Below are positions 55,960-63,844 of a DNA stretch of 64,000 nt, piece by piece. Origin of the DNA: Pelagibius marinus (GTDB lineage: Bacteria; Pseudomonadota; Alphaproteobacteria; Kiloniellales; Kiloniellaceae); contig NZ_JACSDK010000015.1 of the NCBI RefSeq assembly GCF_014925385.1, positions 186,001 through 250,000 of the forward strand. Reading direction: 5' to 3'. Below the pieces are notes generated by a model. It saw only the letters and a program-made list of their open reading frames with translations, did not search any database and was not told the origin of the DNA. Each line of letters starts with the position of its first letter. Position 1 is the first letter of the stretch. The translations under genes were made by a program, and so were the position numbers.

Positions 55960-56169
55960 ATGATTACGGGCACAGTGAAGTTCTACAACGACCAGCGCGG
56001 CTACGGCTTCATCCAGCCGGAAGACGGCCAGAAGGACGTTTTCGTCCACGCCACCGCCCTGGAGCGCGCCGGCATCCACAGCCTGCGTGAAGGCCAGAAG
56101 GTGAAGTTCGACACCGAGATCGATCAGCGCAGCGGCAAGACTGCCGTCAGCACGATCGAGGCAGAGTAG
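55960..56169 (+). CDS. cspA: Cold-shock protein
   Basis: A 69-residue CspA-type OB-fold nucleic-acid-binding protein with RNP1 RGYGFIQPEDGQKDVFVH region (RNP1 YGFI, RNP2 VFVHATAL). It melts RNA secondary structure and supports translation in the cold or stationary phase. AAAGG precedes the ATG. It has a long upstream leader and a strong terminator, so it is monocistronic. Confidence 0.96.
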   Translation: MITGTVKFYNDQRGYGFIQPEDGQKDVFVHATALERAGIHSLREGQKVKFDTEIDQRSGKTAVSTIEAE

Positions 56170-56206
56170 CGCGGCAGCGGCCTGCCAAGGCCGCTATCTG
56201 CGCTCG

Positions 56207-56246
56207 GGAGCCGCCACCTGGAGACAGGGGCGGCTCCTTTTCTTTC
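56207..56246 (+). terminator. Rho-independent terminator of cspA
   Basis: GGAGCCGCC and GGCGGCTCC form a perfect 9-bp GC-rich stem with a 13-nt loop, followed by TTTTCTTT, 38 nt after the cspA stop. It is the clearest intrinsic terminator in the window. Confidence 0.85.
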
Positions 56247-56299
56247 CGGCTGAGGCTTATCGGTATCTTCACCTCGATGCCGCAAGCTCTCCGGAAAAC

Positions 56300-57400
56300 A
56301 TGGCGGCGCCCAACGCCGCCCGCGAAAACTGCAACGAAGCTAGAGACTTGACCCGACAGCAGCAGCACAGCGCGGCGCCGCCCGCGGCCACCTCATCAGA
56401 GCCGCGGAACTGGACCCGCACCCTGGCGCCCTACCGGGAACCGAGCCACACCCGCAGCGTTCTCGAGATCGCCATCACCTTCCTGCCCTTCGCGGGGCTC
56501 TGGACCCTGGCCTGGACGGCCATTCACCTGGGCTACTGGCAGGTCTCGCTGCTGCCCTCGCTGATCGCCGCCGGCCTGCTGGTGCGGCTCTTCATGATCC
56601 AGCACGACTGCGGCCACGGCGCCTTCTTCCGCCACCGCCTCGCCAACGACTGGGTCGGCCGGGCCCTCGGCGTGCTGACGCTGACGCCCTACGACGCCTG
56701 GCGCCGGGCCCACGCCATCCACCACGCCGGCGCCGGCAACCTTGATCGCCGCGGCATCGGCGACATCGACACCCTGACGCTCAACGAGTACCGCGCTTTG
56801 ACGTCCTGGGGCCGCCTGCGCTACCGCCTGTACCGCAATCCCCTGGTGATGTTCGGCATCGGGCCGGTCTACCTCTTCCTGCTGCGCCACCGTTTTCCCG
56901 TCGGCCAGGGCCGCAACCGGCGCCAGGCCTGGATCAGCGCCATGGCCACCAACCTGGCGACGGCCGCCCTGGTCGGCGGCCTTATCTGGCTGGTCGGCAG
57001 CGGCCCCTTCCTGCTGGTGCAGCTGCCGATCACGCTCTGCGCCGCCGCGCTGGGCGTCTGGCTGTTCTACGTGCAGCACCAGTTCGAGGAAACCTACTGG
57101 GCCGAGGAAGACGAGTGGAGCCTCAACGAGGCGGCGCTGCGCGGCAGCTCCCACTACGACCTGCCGGGCGTCCTGCGCTGGTTCACCGCCAACATCGGCA
57201 TGCACCACATCCATCATCTCTCCAGCCGCATCCCCTTCTACCGCCTGTCGCGGGTCCTGCGCGACTATCCGGAGCTGAAGGGCGTCAGCCGCCTGACCCT
57301 GCGGCAGAGCCTCGGCTGCGTGCGCCTCGCCCTCTGGGACGAGACGCAGCGCCGCCTGGTTTCCTTCCGTGAGGCGCGGAAGACGCAGAAGACCCCCTAG
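56300..57400 (+). CDS. Membrane fatty-acid desaturase
   Basis: A 366-residue integral membrane di-iron desaturase with the three His boxes HDCGH (102-106), HAIHH (138-142) and HHIHH (302-306) and FYVQHQFEETYW between. Four or more transmembrane helices are visible. The pattern resembles acyl-lipid desaturases (DesA/omega-6-like), which insert double bases to keep membranes fluid, fitting the adjacent cold-shock gene. The first about 45 residues are low-complexity and variable, so the true start could be a few codons later. Its end overlaps the convergent SDR gene by 4 nt. Confidence 0.88.
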   Translation: MAAPNAARENCNEARDLTRQQQHSAAPPAATSSEPRNWTRTLAPYREPSHTRSVLEIAITFLPFAGLWTLAWTAIHLGYWQVSLLPSLIAAGLLVRLFMIQHDCGHGAFFRHRLANDWVGRALGVLTLTPYDAWRRAHAIHHAGAGNLDRRGIGDIDTLTLNEYRALTSWGRLRYRLYRNPLVMFGIGPVYLFLLRHRFPVGQGRNRRQAWISAMATNLATAALVGGLIWLVGSGPFLLVQLPITLCAAALGVWLFYVQHQFEETYWAEEDEWSLNEAALRGSSHYDLPGVLRWFTANIGMHHIHHLSSRIPFYRLSRVLRDYPELKGVSRLTLRQSLGCVRLALWDETQRRLVSFREARKTQKTP

Positions 57401-58161
57401 GTCCGGCAGATCGAGACGCCGCCGTCGACCAGCATGGCGGCGCCGGTCATGAAGCTGGACGCCTCCGAGGCCAGGTAGAGCACCGCGCGGGCGATCTCCT
57501 CCGGCGCCGCGATGCGCTTCAGGGCGTGCAGCCCTTCCACGAAAGCCTGGATCTCCGGCGTGCTGGCCACCGCGCGGCCCATCGGCGTGTCGGTGCCGCC
57601 GGGCAGGATCGCGTTGACGCGCAGGCCCTGCGCCCCGTGCTCCGCCGCCAGCACCTGGGTCAGCCCCACCAACCCGGCCTTGCTGGCCGCATAGGCCGCC
57701 ATGCCGGGCATCCCGGCGCTATGGCCGACGAAGGTCGAGGTGAAGATCAGCGCGCCGCCGCCGCGCTCCAGCATCGCGGGGATCTGGTATTTCGCACCCA
57801 GGAAGGCGCTGGTGAGGTTGGTCTCCAGGGTGTCGAGCCAGCCCTCCAGCGAGACCTCCGCGACCGAACCCATCTCGCCCAGGGTGCCGGCGTTGTTGAA
57901 GGCGACATCGAGCCCCCCGAACTGTTCCCTGGCCGTCGCGACCAGTTCTTCGGCGTGCGCGGCATCCTTCACGTCGCCCGCCACGGCGACCGCCCGGCCG
58001 CCGGCCGCGACGATCTCCGCCACCAGGGCGTCCAGCTCCTGCTTGCGCCGCGCCGCGGCCACCACCTTGGCCCCCTCGGCCGCGAACAGCCGCGCCGTTG
58101 CCCGCCCGATCCCCGAACTGGCGCCGGTGACGATGGCGACCTTGCCGTCCAATGCTTTCAT
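57397..58161 (-). CDS. Short-chain dehydrogenase/reductase
   Basis: A 254-residue classical SDR: TGASSGIG (12-19), NNAG (89-92), catalytic Ser142, Tyr157 and Lys161 (YAASK). The residues after strand 2 (ARRKQEL) suggest NADP(H) preference. Substrate unknown; the insert VGHSAGMPGMAAYAASK and the C-terminus are like those of 3-oxoacyl reductases and glucose dehydrogenase relatives. Divergent from the GST gene. Confidence 0.9.
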   Translation of the reverse strand: MKALDGKVAIVTGASSGIGRATARLFAAEGAKVVAAARRKQELDALVAEIVAAGGRAVAVAGDVKDAAHAEELVATAREQFGGLDVAFNNAGTLGEMGSVAEVSLEGWLDTLETNLTSAFLGAKYQIPAMLERGGGALIFTSTFVGHSAGMPGMAAYAASKAGLVGLTQVLAAEHGAQGLRVNAILPGGTDTPMGRAVASTPEIQAFVEGLHALKRIAAPEEIARAVLYLASEASSFMTGAAMLVDGGVSICRT

Positions 58162-58371
58162 GATCTGCTCCTACCCATGTTTTCCCGTGCCCCATCGCAC
58201 GGGCGGGTCGAACAAGAACAGCAAGCGGGAGTCCCCCTCTATCCGGAGCTTGTGTCCGAAACTTGCGCTGCTGACGGCCCCCGTCAGGGGGCAGGAGCTT
58301 GTCAGGATGACGCGCCGCGCGCTTGCCGCTAGGCTCGCGCTCTCCCCACAGCAAGAAGCCGGAGACCCCCG

Positions 58372-58998
58372 ATGGCCCAGGACGTGATTCTCTACACCAA
58401 CCCCATGTCGCGCGGCCGCATCGCGCGCTGGATGCTGGAGGAAATCGGCTGTCCCTACAAGGCGGAGATCGTCGACTACGGCTCGGCCATGCGGACGCCC
58501 GAATACCTGGCGGTCAATCCCCTGGGCAAGGTGCCGGCGATCCGCCACGGCGAGCAGATCGTCAGCGAGTGCGCCGCCATCTGCGCCTACCTGGCCGACG
58601 CCTTTCCCGAGGCCGGGCTGGCGCCGCCGTCCGCTGAGCGCGGCAGCTACTACCGCGCCCTCTTCTTCGCCGCCGGCCCCATCGAGGCGGCGACCACCAA
58701 CCACCACTTCGGCTTCGAGCCGGAGGGCGAGCAGAACCAGGGCATGTCCGGCTACGGCAGCTTCACGCGCATGCTGGACGCTTTGGAGAAGATCGTCCCG
58801 GCCGAGGGCTACGTCGCCGGCGAACGATTCTCCGCCGCCGACCTCTACCTGGGCGCCCACATCGGCTGGGGCCTGCAATACGGCTCCCTGGAAGAACGCC
58901 CGGGCTTCGCCGCCTACGCCGCCCGCGTCAGGGACCGCGACGCCTACCGCCGGGCCCAGGCCCTGGACGAGGCGCTGCTGCCGAAAGAAGCGGGGTAA
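58372..58998 (+). CDS. Glutathione S-transferase family protein
   Basis: A 208-residue GST: an N-terminal thioredoxin-like domain (VILYTNPMSRGRIARWMLEEIG, NPLGKVPAIR, and the glutathione gamma-Glu site ECAAICAYL) and a helical C-terminal domain (FSAADLYLGAHIGWGL). The catalytic Ser/Cys position near MSRGR is Ser. Likely detoxification or stress role; acceptor unknown. The GGAGAC sequence precedes the ATG. Confidence 0.9.
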   Translation: MAQDVILYTNPMSRGRIARWMLEEIGCPYKAEIVDYGSAMRTPEYLAVNPLGKVPAIRHGEQIVSECAAICAYLADAFPEAGLAPPSAERGSYYRALFFAAGPIEAATTNHHFGFEPEGEQNQGMSGYGSFTRMLDALEKIVPAEGYVAGERFSAADLYLGAHIGWGLQYGSLEERPGFAAYAARVRDRDAYRRAQALDEALLPKEAG

Positions 58999-59007
58999 GG
59001 CGGGCGC

Positions 59008-59787
59008 TCAGCCCGTCAGCCCCGCAAGCCAGTCACTCAGGTCGGCGATCGTCTCGATCCGCCCGGTCGGCGTGATGCTCGGATGCGCGTCGTCCTGCGG
59101 GCGGTACTTGCCGGTCTTGACCTGAACGGCGGCGAGGCCGGCGGCCAGCGCGCCGCCGATGTCGGCCTCGATGTCGTCGCCGACCATGAGCACTTCTCGC
59201 GGCGCCAGGCCGAGACTCCCTAAAGCCAGGTCGAAGAAGTCCTTGGCGGGCTTGCCGACGACGCGGGCCTCCACCCCGGCGGCGTATTCCAGCGCGGCGA
59301 CGAAGGGGCCGAGGTCGAGGGAGATGCCCGCCTCGCGCCGGGACACGCGGTTCTTGTGCAGGGCGACGAGGACCGCCCCCGCCGCCAGCCGCTGGAACAG
59401 GCCGTTCAGGCGGTCCCAGGTGAAGTCCTTGTAAAGGTCGCCCACAACGACCGCATCGACCTCGTCTTCCCCGACGATTTCGAAGTCCGCGAGGTCCTCG
59501 GCCAGCTCCGGCGCGGCGGCCAGGTGGATGCGTTTCGCGCCCAGGTCCGCGAGCAGCCGCGCGGCGGCGGCCGGCGGCGAGAAGACCTCATCGGCCTCGA
59601 TCACAAAGCTCAGGGCCTGCAGGCGCGCGGCGATGGCGCGGCGCGGGCGCGTCGTGGTGTTGGTGAGGTAGCGGATGGCGAGGCCCGCGGCCTGCAGTTC
59701 CCGCAGCGCCGCGGCGGCGCCGGGGATCGGCTCATCGCCCTGGTGGAGCACGCCTTCCAGGTCCAGCAGAAGTCCTTTGAAAGCCAT
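59008..59787 (-). CDS. HAD-IIA superfamily phosphatase-like hydrolase
   Basis: A 259-residue HAD-IIA protein: motif I LLLDLEGVLHQGD (Asp9 nucleophile; the usual +2 Asp is Glu11), motif II YLTNTTTRPR, and motif III/IV region VGKPAKDFF and MVGDDIEADIGGALAAGL. Resembles the HDHD2/LHPP or NagD branch. Substrate unknown. It starts 6 nt past the nitrile hydratase alpha stop, so it belongs to that operon. Confidence 0.88.
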   Translation of the reverse strand: MAFKGLLLDLEGVLHQGDEPIPGAAAALRELQAAGLAIRYLTNTTTRPRRAIAARLQALSFVIEADEVFSPPAAAARLLADLGAKRIHLAAAPELAEDLADFEIVGEDEVDAVVVGDLYKDFTWDRLNGLFQRLAAGAVLVALHKNRVSRREAGISLDLGPFVAALEYAAGVEARVVGKPAKDFFDLALGSLGLAPREVLMVGDDIEADIGGALAAGLAAVQVKTGKYRPQDDAHPSITPTGRIETIADLSDWLAGLTG

Positions 59788-59793
59788 AGTGGC

Positions 59794-60450
59794 TCAGGCG
59801 TTGGGGCTCTTCGGCAGGGTCACGCCGATCATGCAGTCGCGGGTGACCAGCTCGGCCAGCGCCTCCTCGTCCCAGCCTTCGGTCCCCGCCGGGCGCGCCG
59901 GCAGCACCATGTAGCGCAGGTCGGCGGTGGAATCGTGCACGCGCACTTCTACGTCGTCGGGCAGGGTGGTGCCGAACTCGGCCAGCACCTGGCGCGGCTC
60001 GCGCACCGTGCGGCTGCGGTAGCTGCGCGACTTGTACCAGTCCGGCGGCAGGCCGATGAGCAGGCGCGGGTAGCAGGAACAGAGCGTGCAGACGATGACG
60101 TTGTGCACGCCTTCTGTGTTCTCCACCGCGCGGATCGGGATGCCGCCGGCGTCGATGTCCAGTTCCTCGGCCGCCTTGTTCACGTCTTCCAGCATGCGCG
60201 CCTTGAAGGCCGGATCGGCCCAGGCATGCGCCACCATGCGCGCGCCGGCCGCCTGGCTCTTGGCGTCGATGGCCTCCACCATGGCACGCAGCTCCTCGGC
60301 GCTGAAGACGCCCTTCTCGACCAGCAGGTCGCCCACCGCCTGGGTCATGACCTGGTAGTGGGTCAGCGGCGTCTCCTCCAGGTCGGGCTGGAAGGGGTGC
60401 GGCTGGTGGGAATGGTCGTGCCCGTGCTCGTGGTCGTGATCGTGGGCCAT
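59794..60450 (-). CDS. nthA: Nitrile hydratase alpha subunit (cobalt type)
   Basis: A 218-residue alpha subunit with the metal-binding claw CTLCSC (Cys121, Cys124, Cys126), the cobalt-type form (Thr rather than Ser in second place). Other matches: PPDWYKSRSYRSRTVREPRQVLAEFG in short pieces and EVRVHDSTADLRYMVLP. The extra N-terminus is His/Asp-rich (MAHDHDHEHGHDHSH), perhaps for cobalt capture. It hydrates nitriles to amides, or thiocyanate if it is a thiocyanate hydrolase relative. The start shares a base with the beta C-terminal gene's stop. Confidence 0.93.
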   Translation of the reverse strand: MAHDHDHEHGHDHSHQPHPFQPDLEETPLTHYQVMTQAVGDLLVEKGVFSAEELRAMVEAIDAKSQAAGARMVAHAWADPAFKARMLEDVNKAAEELDIDAGGIPIRAVENTEGVHNVIVCTLCSCYPRLLIGLPPDWYKSRSYRSRTVREPRQVLAEFGTTLPDDVEVRVHDSTADLRYMVLPARPAGTEGWDEEALAELVTRDCMIGVTLPKSPNA

Positions 60451-60734
60451 CAGGGCGCCTCCAGCCAGTTCTCGTAGATGTCGACCACCGTGGTGTCCTT
60501 TGGCGCGCCCCGGTAGTCGTCCCAGAGCTCCGCCGTCTCGAAAATCACCCGGTACAGCGGCAGGGCCGGCTCGCCGTCGCGTCCATAGGCCAGTTCCTCC
60601 GGGTTGCGGTAGGGGCCGAGCACCTCGGTCACCCGCCCGGTCTTGCCACGCACGAAGAAGGGCGTGCGCACGTGGCCCGGCGGAAAGGCGGCGCGCACCT
60701 TCACGCTCTCGCCGACGGCAAAGCGCGCGCTCAC
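60450..60734 (-). CDS. Nitrile hydratase beta subunit, C-terminal SH3-like part
   Basis: A 94-residue protein equal to the C-terminal domain of a normal beta subunit: FAVGESVKVRAAFPPGHVRTPFFVRGKTG, LYRVIFE and DDTTVVDIYENWLE-type end (KDTTVVDIYENWLE). The start is a GTG at 60734 in a GTGA overlap with the upstream N-terminal part, with GGAGAGGAAG as ribosome-binding site. The separate chain recalls the split beta-like chains of thiocyanate hydrolase and toyocamycin nitrile hydratase. Confidence 0.85.
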   Translation of the reverse strand: MSARFAVGESVKVRAAFPPGHVRTPFFVRGKTGRVTEVLGPYRNPEELAYGRDGEPALPLYRVIFETAELWDDYRGAPKDTTVVDIYENWLEAP

Positions 60735-61090
60735 GGCTTCCTCTCCTCGACCCCGGCGGGCCAGGCCGCGCTGATCTCCGCCATGCGGCGGCCCAGCTCG
60801 TCCACGGTGATGACGCCCTTTTCCAGCAGGTTGTTGGTGATCGAGGCGATCCAGCGCTCGTAGTAGCTCATCTCGTCGTAGGCGCCGGGACCGAGCTCCT
60901 CGATGCCGCGGCGCAGCTCGTCGGTGGTGATGATGCGGCGCTTGGGGTCGCCCAGCAGGCGCAGGATGGCGTCGACCCGCTTCTCCCAGGGGGCGTAGTC
61001 GTGCTCGCCCTGCTCGACCGGGCCGGCGGGCAGGCCGCCCATGTCGTGATGACGGCGCAGGACCGTCTCGTCGTTGCGTTGCTTGCTCAT
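60731..61090 (-). CDS. Nitrile hydratase beta subunit, N-terminal part
   Basis: A 119-residue protein that matches the N-terminal helical domain of NHase beta: HHDMGGLPAGPV, HDYAPWEKRVDAILRLLGDPKRRI, ITTDELRRGIEEL, YYERWIASITNNLLEKGVI. It is followed by a stop and a GTGA coupled gene that carries the C-terminal domain, so this is a natural split, not a frameshift within one gene. It leads the three-gene operon. No NHase activator (P47K/CobW-like) gene is adjacent. Confidence 0.85.
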   Translation of the reverse strand: MSKQRNDETVLRRHHDMGGLPAGPVEQGEHDYAPWEKRVDAILRLLGDPKRRIITTDELRRGIEELGPGAYDEMSYYERWIASITNNLLEKGVITVDELGRRMAEISAAWPAGVEERKP

Positions 61091-61146
61091 GGGGGGAGTA
61101 TCGGCGCGAGCGGCCAAAACCGTCAATGGCGCCGACACCTTTTGCT

Positions 61147-61169
61147 CCCGGCAGGCAGGTTTTGCCGGG
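61147..61169. promoter_or_regulatory. 7-9-7 inverted repeat upstream of the nitrile hydratase operon
   Basis: CCCGGCA and TGCCGGG with a 9-nt spacer lie 56 bp upstream of the first nitrile hydratase gene and 178 bp from the plus-strand hypothetical gene. Possible operator or leader hairpin. Confidence 0.35.
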
Positions 61170-61347
61170 CAGAACGGTTCCGGACGTCCCCCCCGGACCG
61201 GCCGCCGGAAGGTGCGGCGGCGGCGGCGGCTCAGGCGAATCGCCGCCGGCCAGGGTAAACGCCCGGACTGCCGCGACTTGGCGCGATTGTTGCGTCTTGA
61301 CCTTCCGTCGAAGTTGCAACCCCTATGACGAAGCTGGGAACCAGACG

Positions 61348-61869
61348 ATGACCTCGGTATCCAATGGCCCCGCCGCCGCCTACGACGGCCTGCGGCTGTT
61401 CGACAGCAGCCGGGTGAAGCCACAGAAACTCTCCACTGACGATATCCAGGAAGCGCTGACCGGGTTGGAGGCGCAGAAGGCCGCCCAGGACAGGCCGGCC
61501 GCAGCCGCAAGCCCGCCGGTGGAGATCGCGAACCTTCAGACCCAGTTGCAGAAGGCCAGCCAGGCGGAGACCGAGTTCCGTAGCCAGCAGATCGCCCAGG
61601 AAGGCGATGCCGTGGTGTCGGCCGGCGAAGACGACGAAGAGGAATCGGAGGCCGTGAAGACCTTCCTGGCTTACATGTCGAAAACGCCGGAGGAGCGCTT
61701 CTTCGAGTCTTTCCTGAAGTCCAAGGGCATGACCAAGGAAGAGTTCGAGGCCCTGCCGCCCGAGGACAAACAGGCCTTGCTCAAGGAGTTTCAGGAGATG
61801 GTGAGGGAACGCACCGAGGCGGAGAGCGCCAAGAAACTCGCCCGCACGGCCGCGCGCGAACTGCTTTAG
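61348..61869 (+). CDS. Hypothetical protein, mostly helical
   Basis: A 173-residue protein with low-complexity Ala/Pro and Gln/Glu segments (LQTQLQKASQAETEF), an acidic patch (EDDEEESEAV), then a charged C-terminal half (AYMSKTPEERFFESFLKSKGMTKEEFEALPPEDKQALLKEFQEMV in segments). No signal peptide or transmembrane helix. The TPEERF...KGMTKEEF pattern looks like a helical domain conserved in other alphaproteobacteria; function unknown. ATG at 61348 was chosen because upstream in-frame residues translate the intergenic repeat-rich DNA. Confidence 0.65.
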   Translation: MTSVSNGPAAAYDGLRLFDSSRVKPQKLSTDDIQEALTGLEAQKAAQDRPAAAASPPVEIANLQTQLQKASQAETEFRSQQIAQEGDAVVSAGEDDEEESEAVKTFLAYMSKTPEERFFESFLKSKGMTKEEFEALPPEDKQALLKEFQEMVRERTEAESAKKLARTAARELL

Positions 61870-61885
61870 GGGCCCTAGCCCGGCA

Positions 61886-62134
61886 TCACCCCAGCATGCC
61901 CAGGGCCTGCTTGTAGAGGTCGAGGATGGCTTCTTGCTCCTGGCGGTCGCCGGAGTCCATCTTGCGCAGGCGGATGACCTGGCGCATCACCTTGGTGTCG
62001 AAGCCCTCGCCCTTGGCCTCCGAAAAGACCTCACGGATATCGGCGGTCAGCGCCGCCTTTTCCTCTTCCAGGCGCTCGATGCGCTCGATGAAAGACCGCA
62101 GCCGGTCCGCCCCAATGCCGCCAGCATCAGCCAT
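61886..62134 (-). CDS. gapR: GapR-type nucleoid-associated protein (DUF2312)
   Basis: An 82-residue DUF2312 protein: LRSFIERIERLEEEKAALTADIREVFSEAKGEGFDTKVMRQVIRLRKMD in segments, ending YKQALGMLG. In Caulobacter GapR binds overtwisted, AT-rich DNA ahead of polymerases and stimulates type II topoisomerases; it is nearly universal in alphaproteobacteria, supporting the taxonomic call. Convergent with the preceding plus-strand gene (16-nt gap). Confidence 0.93.
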   Translation of the reverse strand: MADAGGIGADRLRSFIERIERLEEEKAALTADIREVFSEAKGEGFDTKVMRQVIRLRKMDSGDRQEQEAILDLYKQALGMLG

Positions 62135-62247
62135 GCATAAACTCCTAATTCCTGCGGGAAATGACCCTATCGAAGGGCGCCGAGACTAGCCGCCGGGCCC
62201 GGCTCTGACAACGCTGATAGAGGGTGCAAAACGGGGATAACCCGCCT

Positions 62248-62547
62248 TCAGCCGTGGTCCTTGTGGCTTTCGGCGAAGGCGGCCTTCTGCTCGGCCGTGG
62301 CCTCGGTCTGGTACTTTTCCTTCCACTCCTCGTAGGGCATGCCGTAGATCAGCTCGCGGGCGGCGGCATAGTCCATTTCCAGGCCCTTGTCCTCGGCGGC
62401 CGCCAGGTACCACTTGCTGAGGCAGTTGCGGCAGAAACCGGCGAGATTCATCAGGTCGATGTTCTGCACGTCTGTGCGCTGGCGCAGGTGCTCGACCAGG
62501 GTGCGGAAGGCCGCGGCCTCCAGTTCTGTGCGGGTCTTGTCGTCCAT
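62248..62547 (-). CDS. DUF1244-family protein
   Basis: A 99-residue protein with the family-like FRTLVEHLRQRTDVQNIDLMNLAGFCRNCLSKWY in segments, then YGMPYEEWKEKYQ. The FCRNCLSKWY cysteines may bind a metal. Function unknown; the family is common in alpha- and gammaproteobacteria. It lies 113 bp upstream of gapR on the same strand. Confidence 0.9.
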   Translation of the reverse strand: MDDKTRTELEAAAFRTLVEHLRQRTDVQNIDLMNLAGFCRNCLSKWYLAAAEDKGLEMDYAAARELIYGMPYEEWKEKYQTEATAEQKAAFAESHKDHG

Positions 62548-62650
62548 CGGGTCCGTCTCTCCTTCTTGGCCGGGCGCTCCGACTCCTTTCAGGGAATCTG
62601 GGGCGCCGGCGGCGAATTTTCCAGGGCCACGCCGAGGGGCCGCCGGGGGG

Positions 62651-63793
62651 CTAGGCCACGGTCTGCTCGATGAGGAAATCCACCACCTGCTTCAGCGCCT
62701 CGTGCTTGTCGGCGCCCTCGTAGCAGGCCTCGTTGAAGATCGCGAGCTGGCGGTGGGCCGAGGTGCCGCGGCGCAGGATCTCGCGCGCGTGCTCCAGCTC
62801 CTTCAGGCAGTCCAGCGCGGCGGCGTGCTCCGAGGTCAATTCGATGATCTCCTCCAGAAGATCCCCATAGGGCACGATCTCACCGCGTCCGAAGTCCACC
62901 AGGCCCTCGTCGATGCCGTAGCGCTGCGCGCGCCAGCGGTTTTCCTCGATCAGCATGTTGGAGTACTTGCGCCAACGCTGGTTGTTGCGCTTCAGCACGT
63001 AGAGCATGCGCATCAGGCTGACATAGACGGCGGCGATGGTGGCGCCGTCGGCCACGTCGGTGCAGATGTCGGCGATGCGCATTTCCAGGGTCGGAAAGCG
63101 CGCCGAGGGCCTGAGGTCCCACCAGATCTTGGTGCCGTCCTCCAGCAGGCCGGCGTGCACCATGACGTCCAGGTGGCGCTGGTACTCGCCGAAGCTGTCG
63201 AAGGTCTCGGGCAGGCCGGTGCGCGGCAGCTCGTGGAACACCGAGAGGCGGTAGCACTTGAGGCCCGTCACCTCGCCGCGCCAGAAGGGCGAGGAAGTGG
63301 ACAGCGCCAGCAGGTGCGGCAGGAAATAGCTGGCCTGCTGCATCAGGTCGATGCGCAGCTCGTCGTCGTCCAGGCCGACGTGCACGTGCATGCCGCAGAT
63401 GAGCAGGCGCCGCACCACCGCCTGCATGTCGCGGGCCAGGCCGTCGTAACGCTCCTTGCGGGTGTGCTTCTGCGCGTCCCACTGGGCGAAGGGATGGGTC
63501 GAGGCGGCGATGGGCGCCAGGCCGTAGTCCCCGGCCACCTTGGCGATGATGCGGCGCATCTGCGCCAGCTCCTCGGCCGCCTGGCCGACGGTCTCGCACT
63601 TGCTGGTGCCGACCTCGATCTGCGACTGCAGGAACTCCGGGCTGACGTGCTCGCCCAGCTCCTGCTCGCAGCGGGTCATCAGGCTGTCGGGCGCCTCGAC
63701 CACCAGATCGCGGGTCACCCGGTCGACCAGGAGGTATTCCTCCTCCATGCCGACGGTGAAGGACGGCTCCGGCCGCAGGACGCTGCCGGTCAT
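62651..63793 (-). CDS. Carboxylate-amine ligase, glutamate-cysteine ligase type 2 family
   Basis: A 380-residue GCS2/YbdK-type enzyme: TVGMEEEYLLVDRVTRDLV, ASTHPFAQWDAQKHTRKERYD in pieces, CGMHVHVGLDD, ALSTSSPFWRGEVTGLKCYR, and PSARFPTLEMRIADICTDV. It would form an amide bond between a carboxylate (glutamate-like) and an amine (for example cysteine) with ATP. It precedes an N-formylglutamate amidohydrolase-like gene (upstream on the minus strand; 51-nt gap), suggesting a shared role with glutamate derivatives. Confidence 0.9.
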   Translation of the reverse strand: MTGSVLRPEPSFTVGMEEEYLLVDRVTRDLVVEAPDSLMTRCEQELGEHVSPEFLQSQIEVGTSKCETVGQAAEELAQMRRIIAKVAGDYGLAPIAASTHPFAQWDAQKHTRKERYDGLARDMQAVVRRLLICGMHVHVGLDDDELRIDLMQQASYFLPHLLALSTSSPFWRGEVTGLKCYRLSVFHELPRTGLPETFDSFGEYQRHLDVMVHAGLLEDGTKIWWDLRPSARFPTLEMRIADICTDVADGATIAAVYVSLMRMLYVLKRNNQRWRKYSNMLIEENRWRAQRYGIDEGLVDFGRGEIVPYGDLLEEIIELTSEHAAALDCLKELEHAREILRRGTSAHRQLAIFNEACYEGADKHEALKQVVDFLIEQTVA

Positions 63794-63844
63794 GTCCGCT
63801 TTTCCCCAGACCGCTGTATCATAGGCGCTCCCCTTTAGCCGCCG

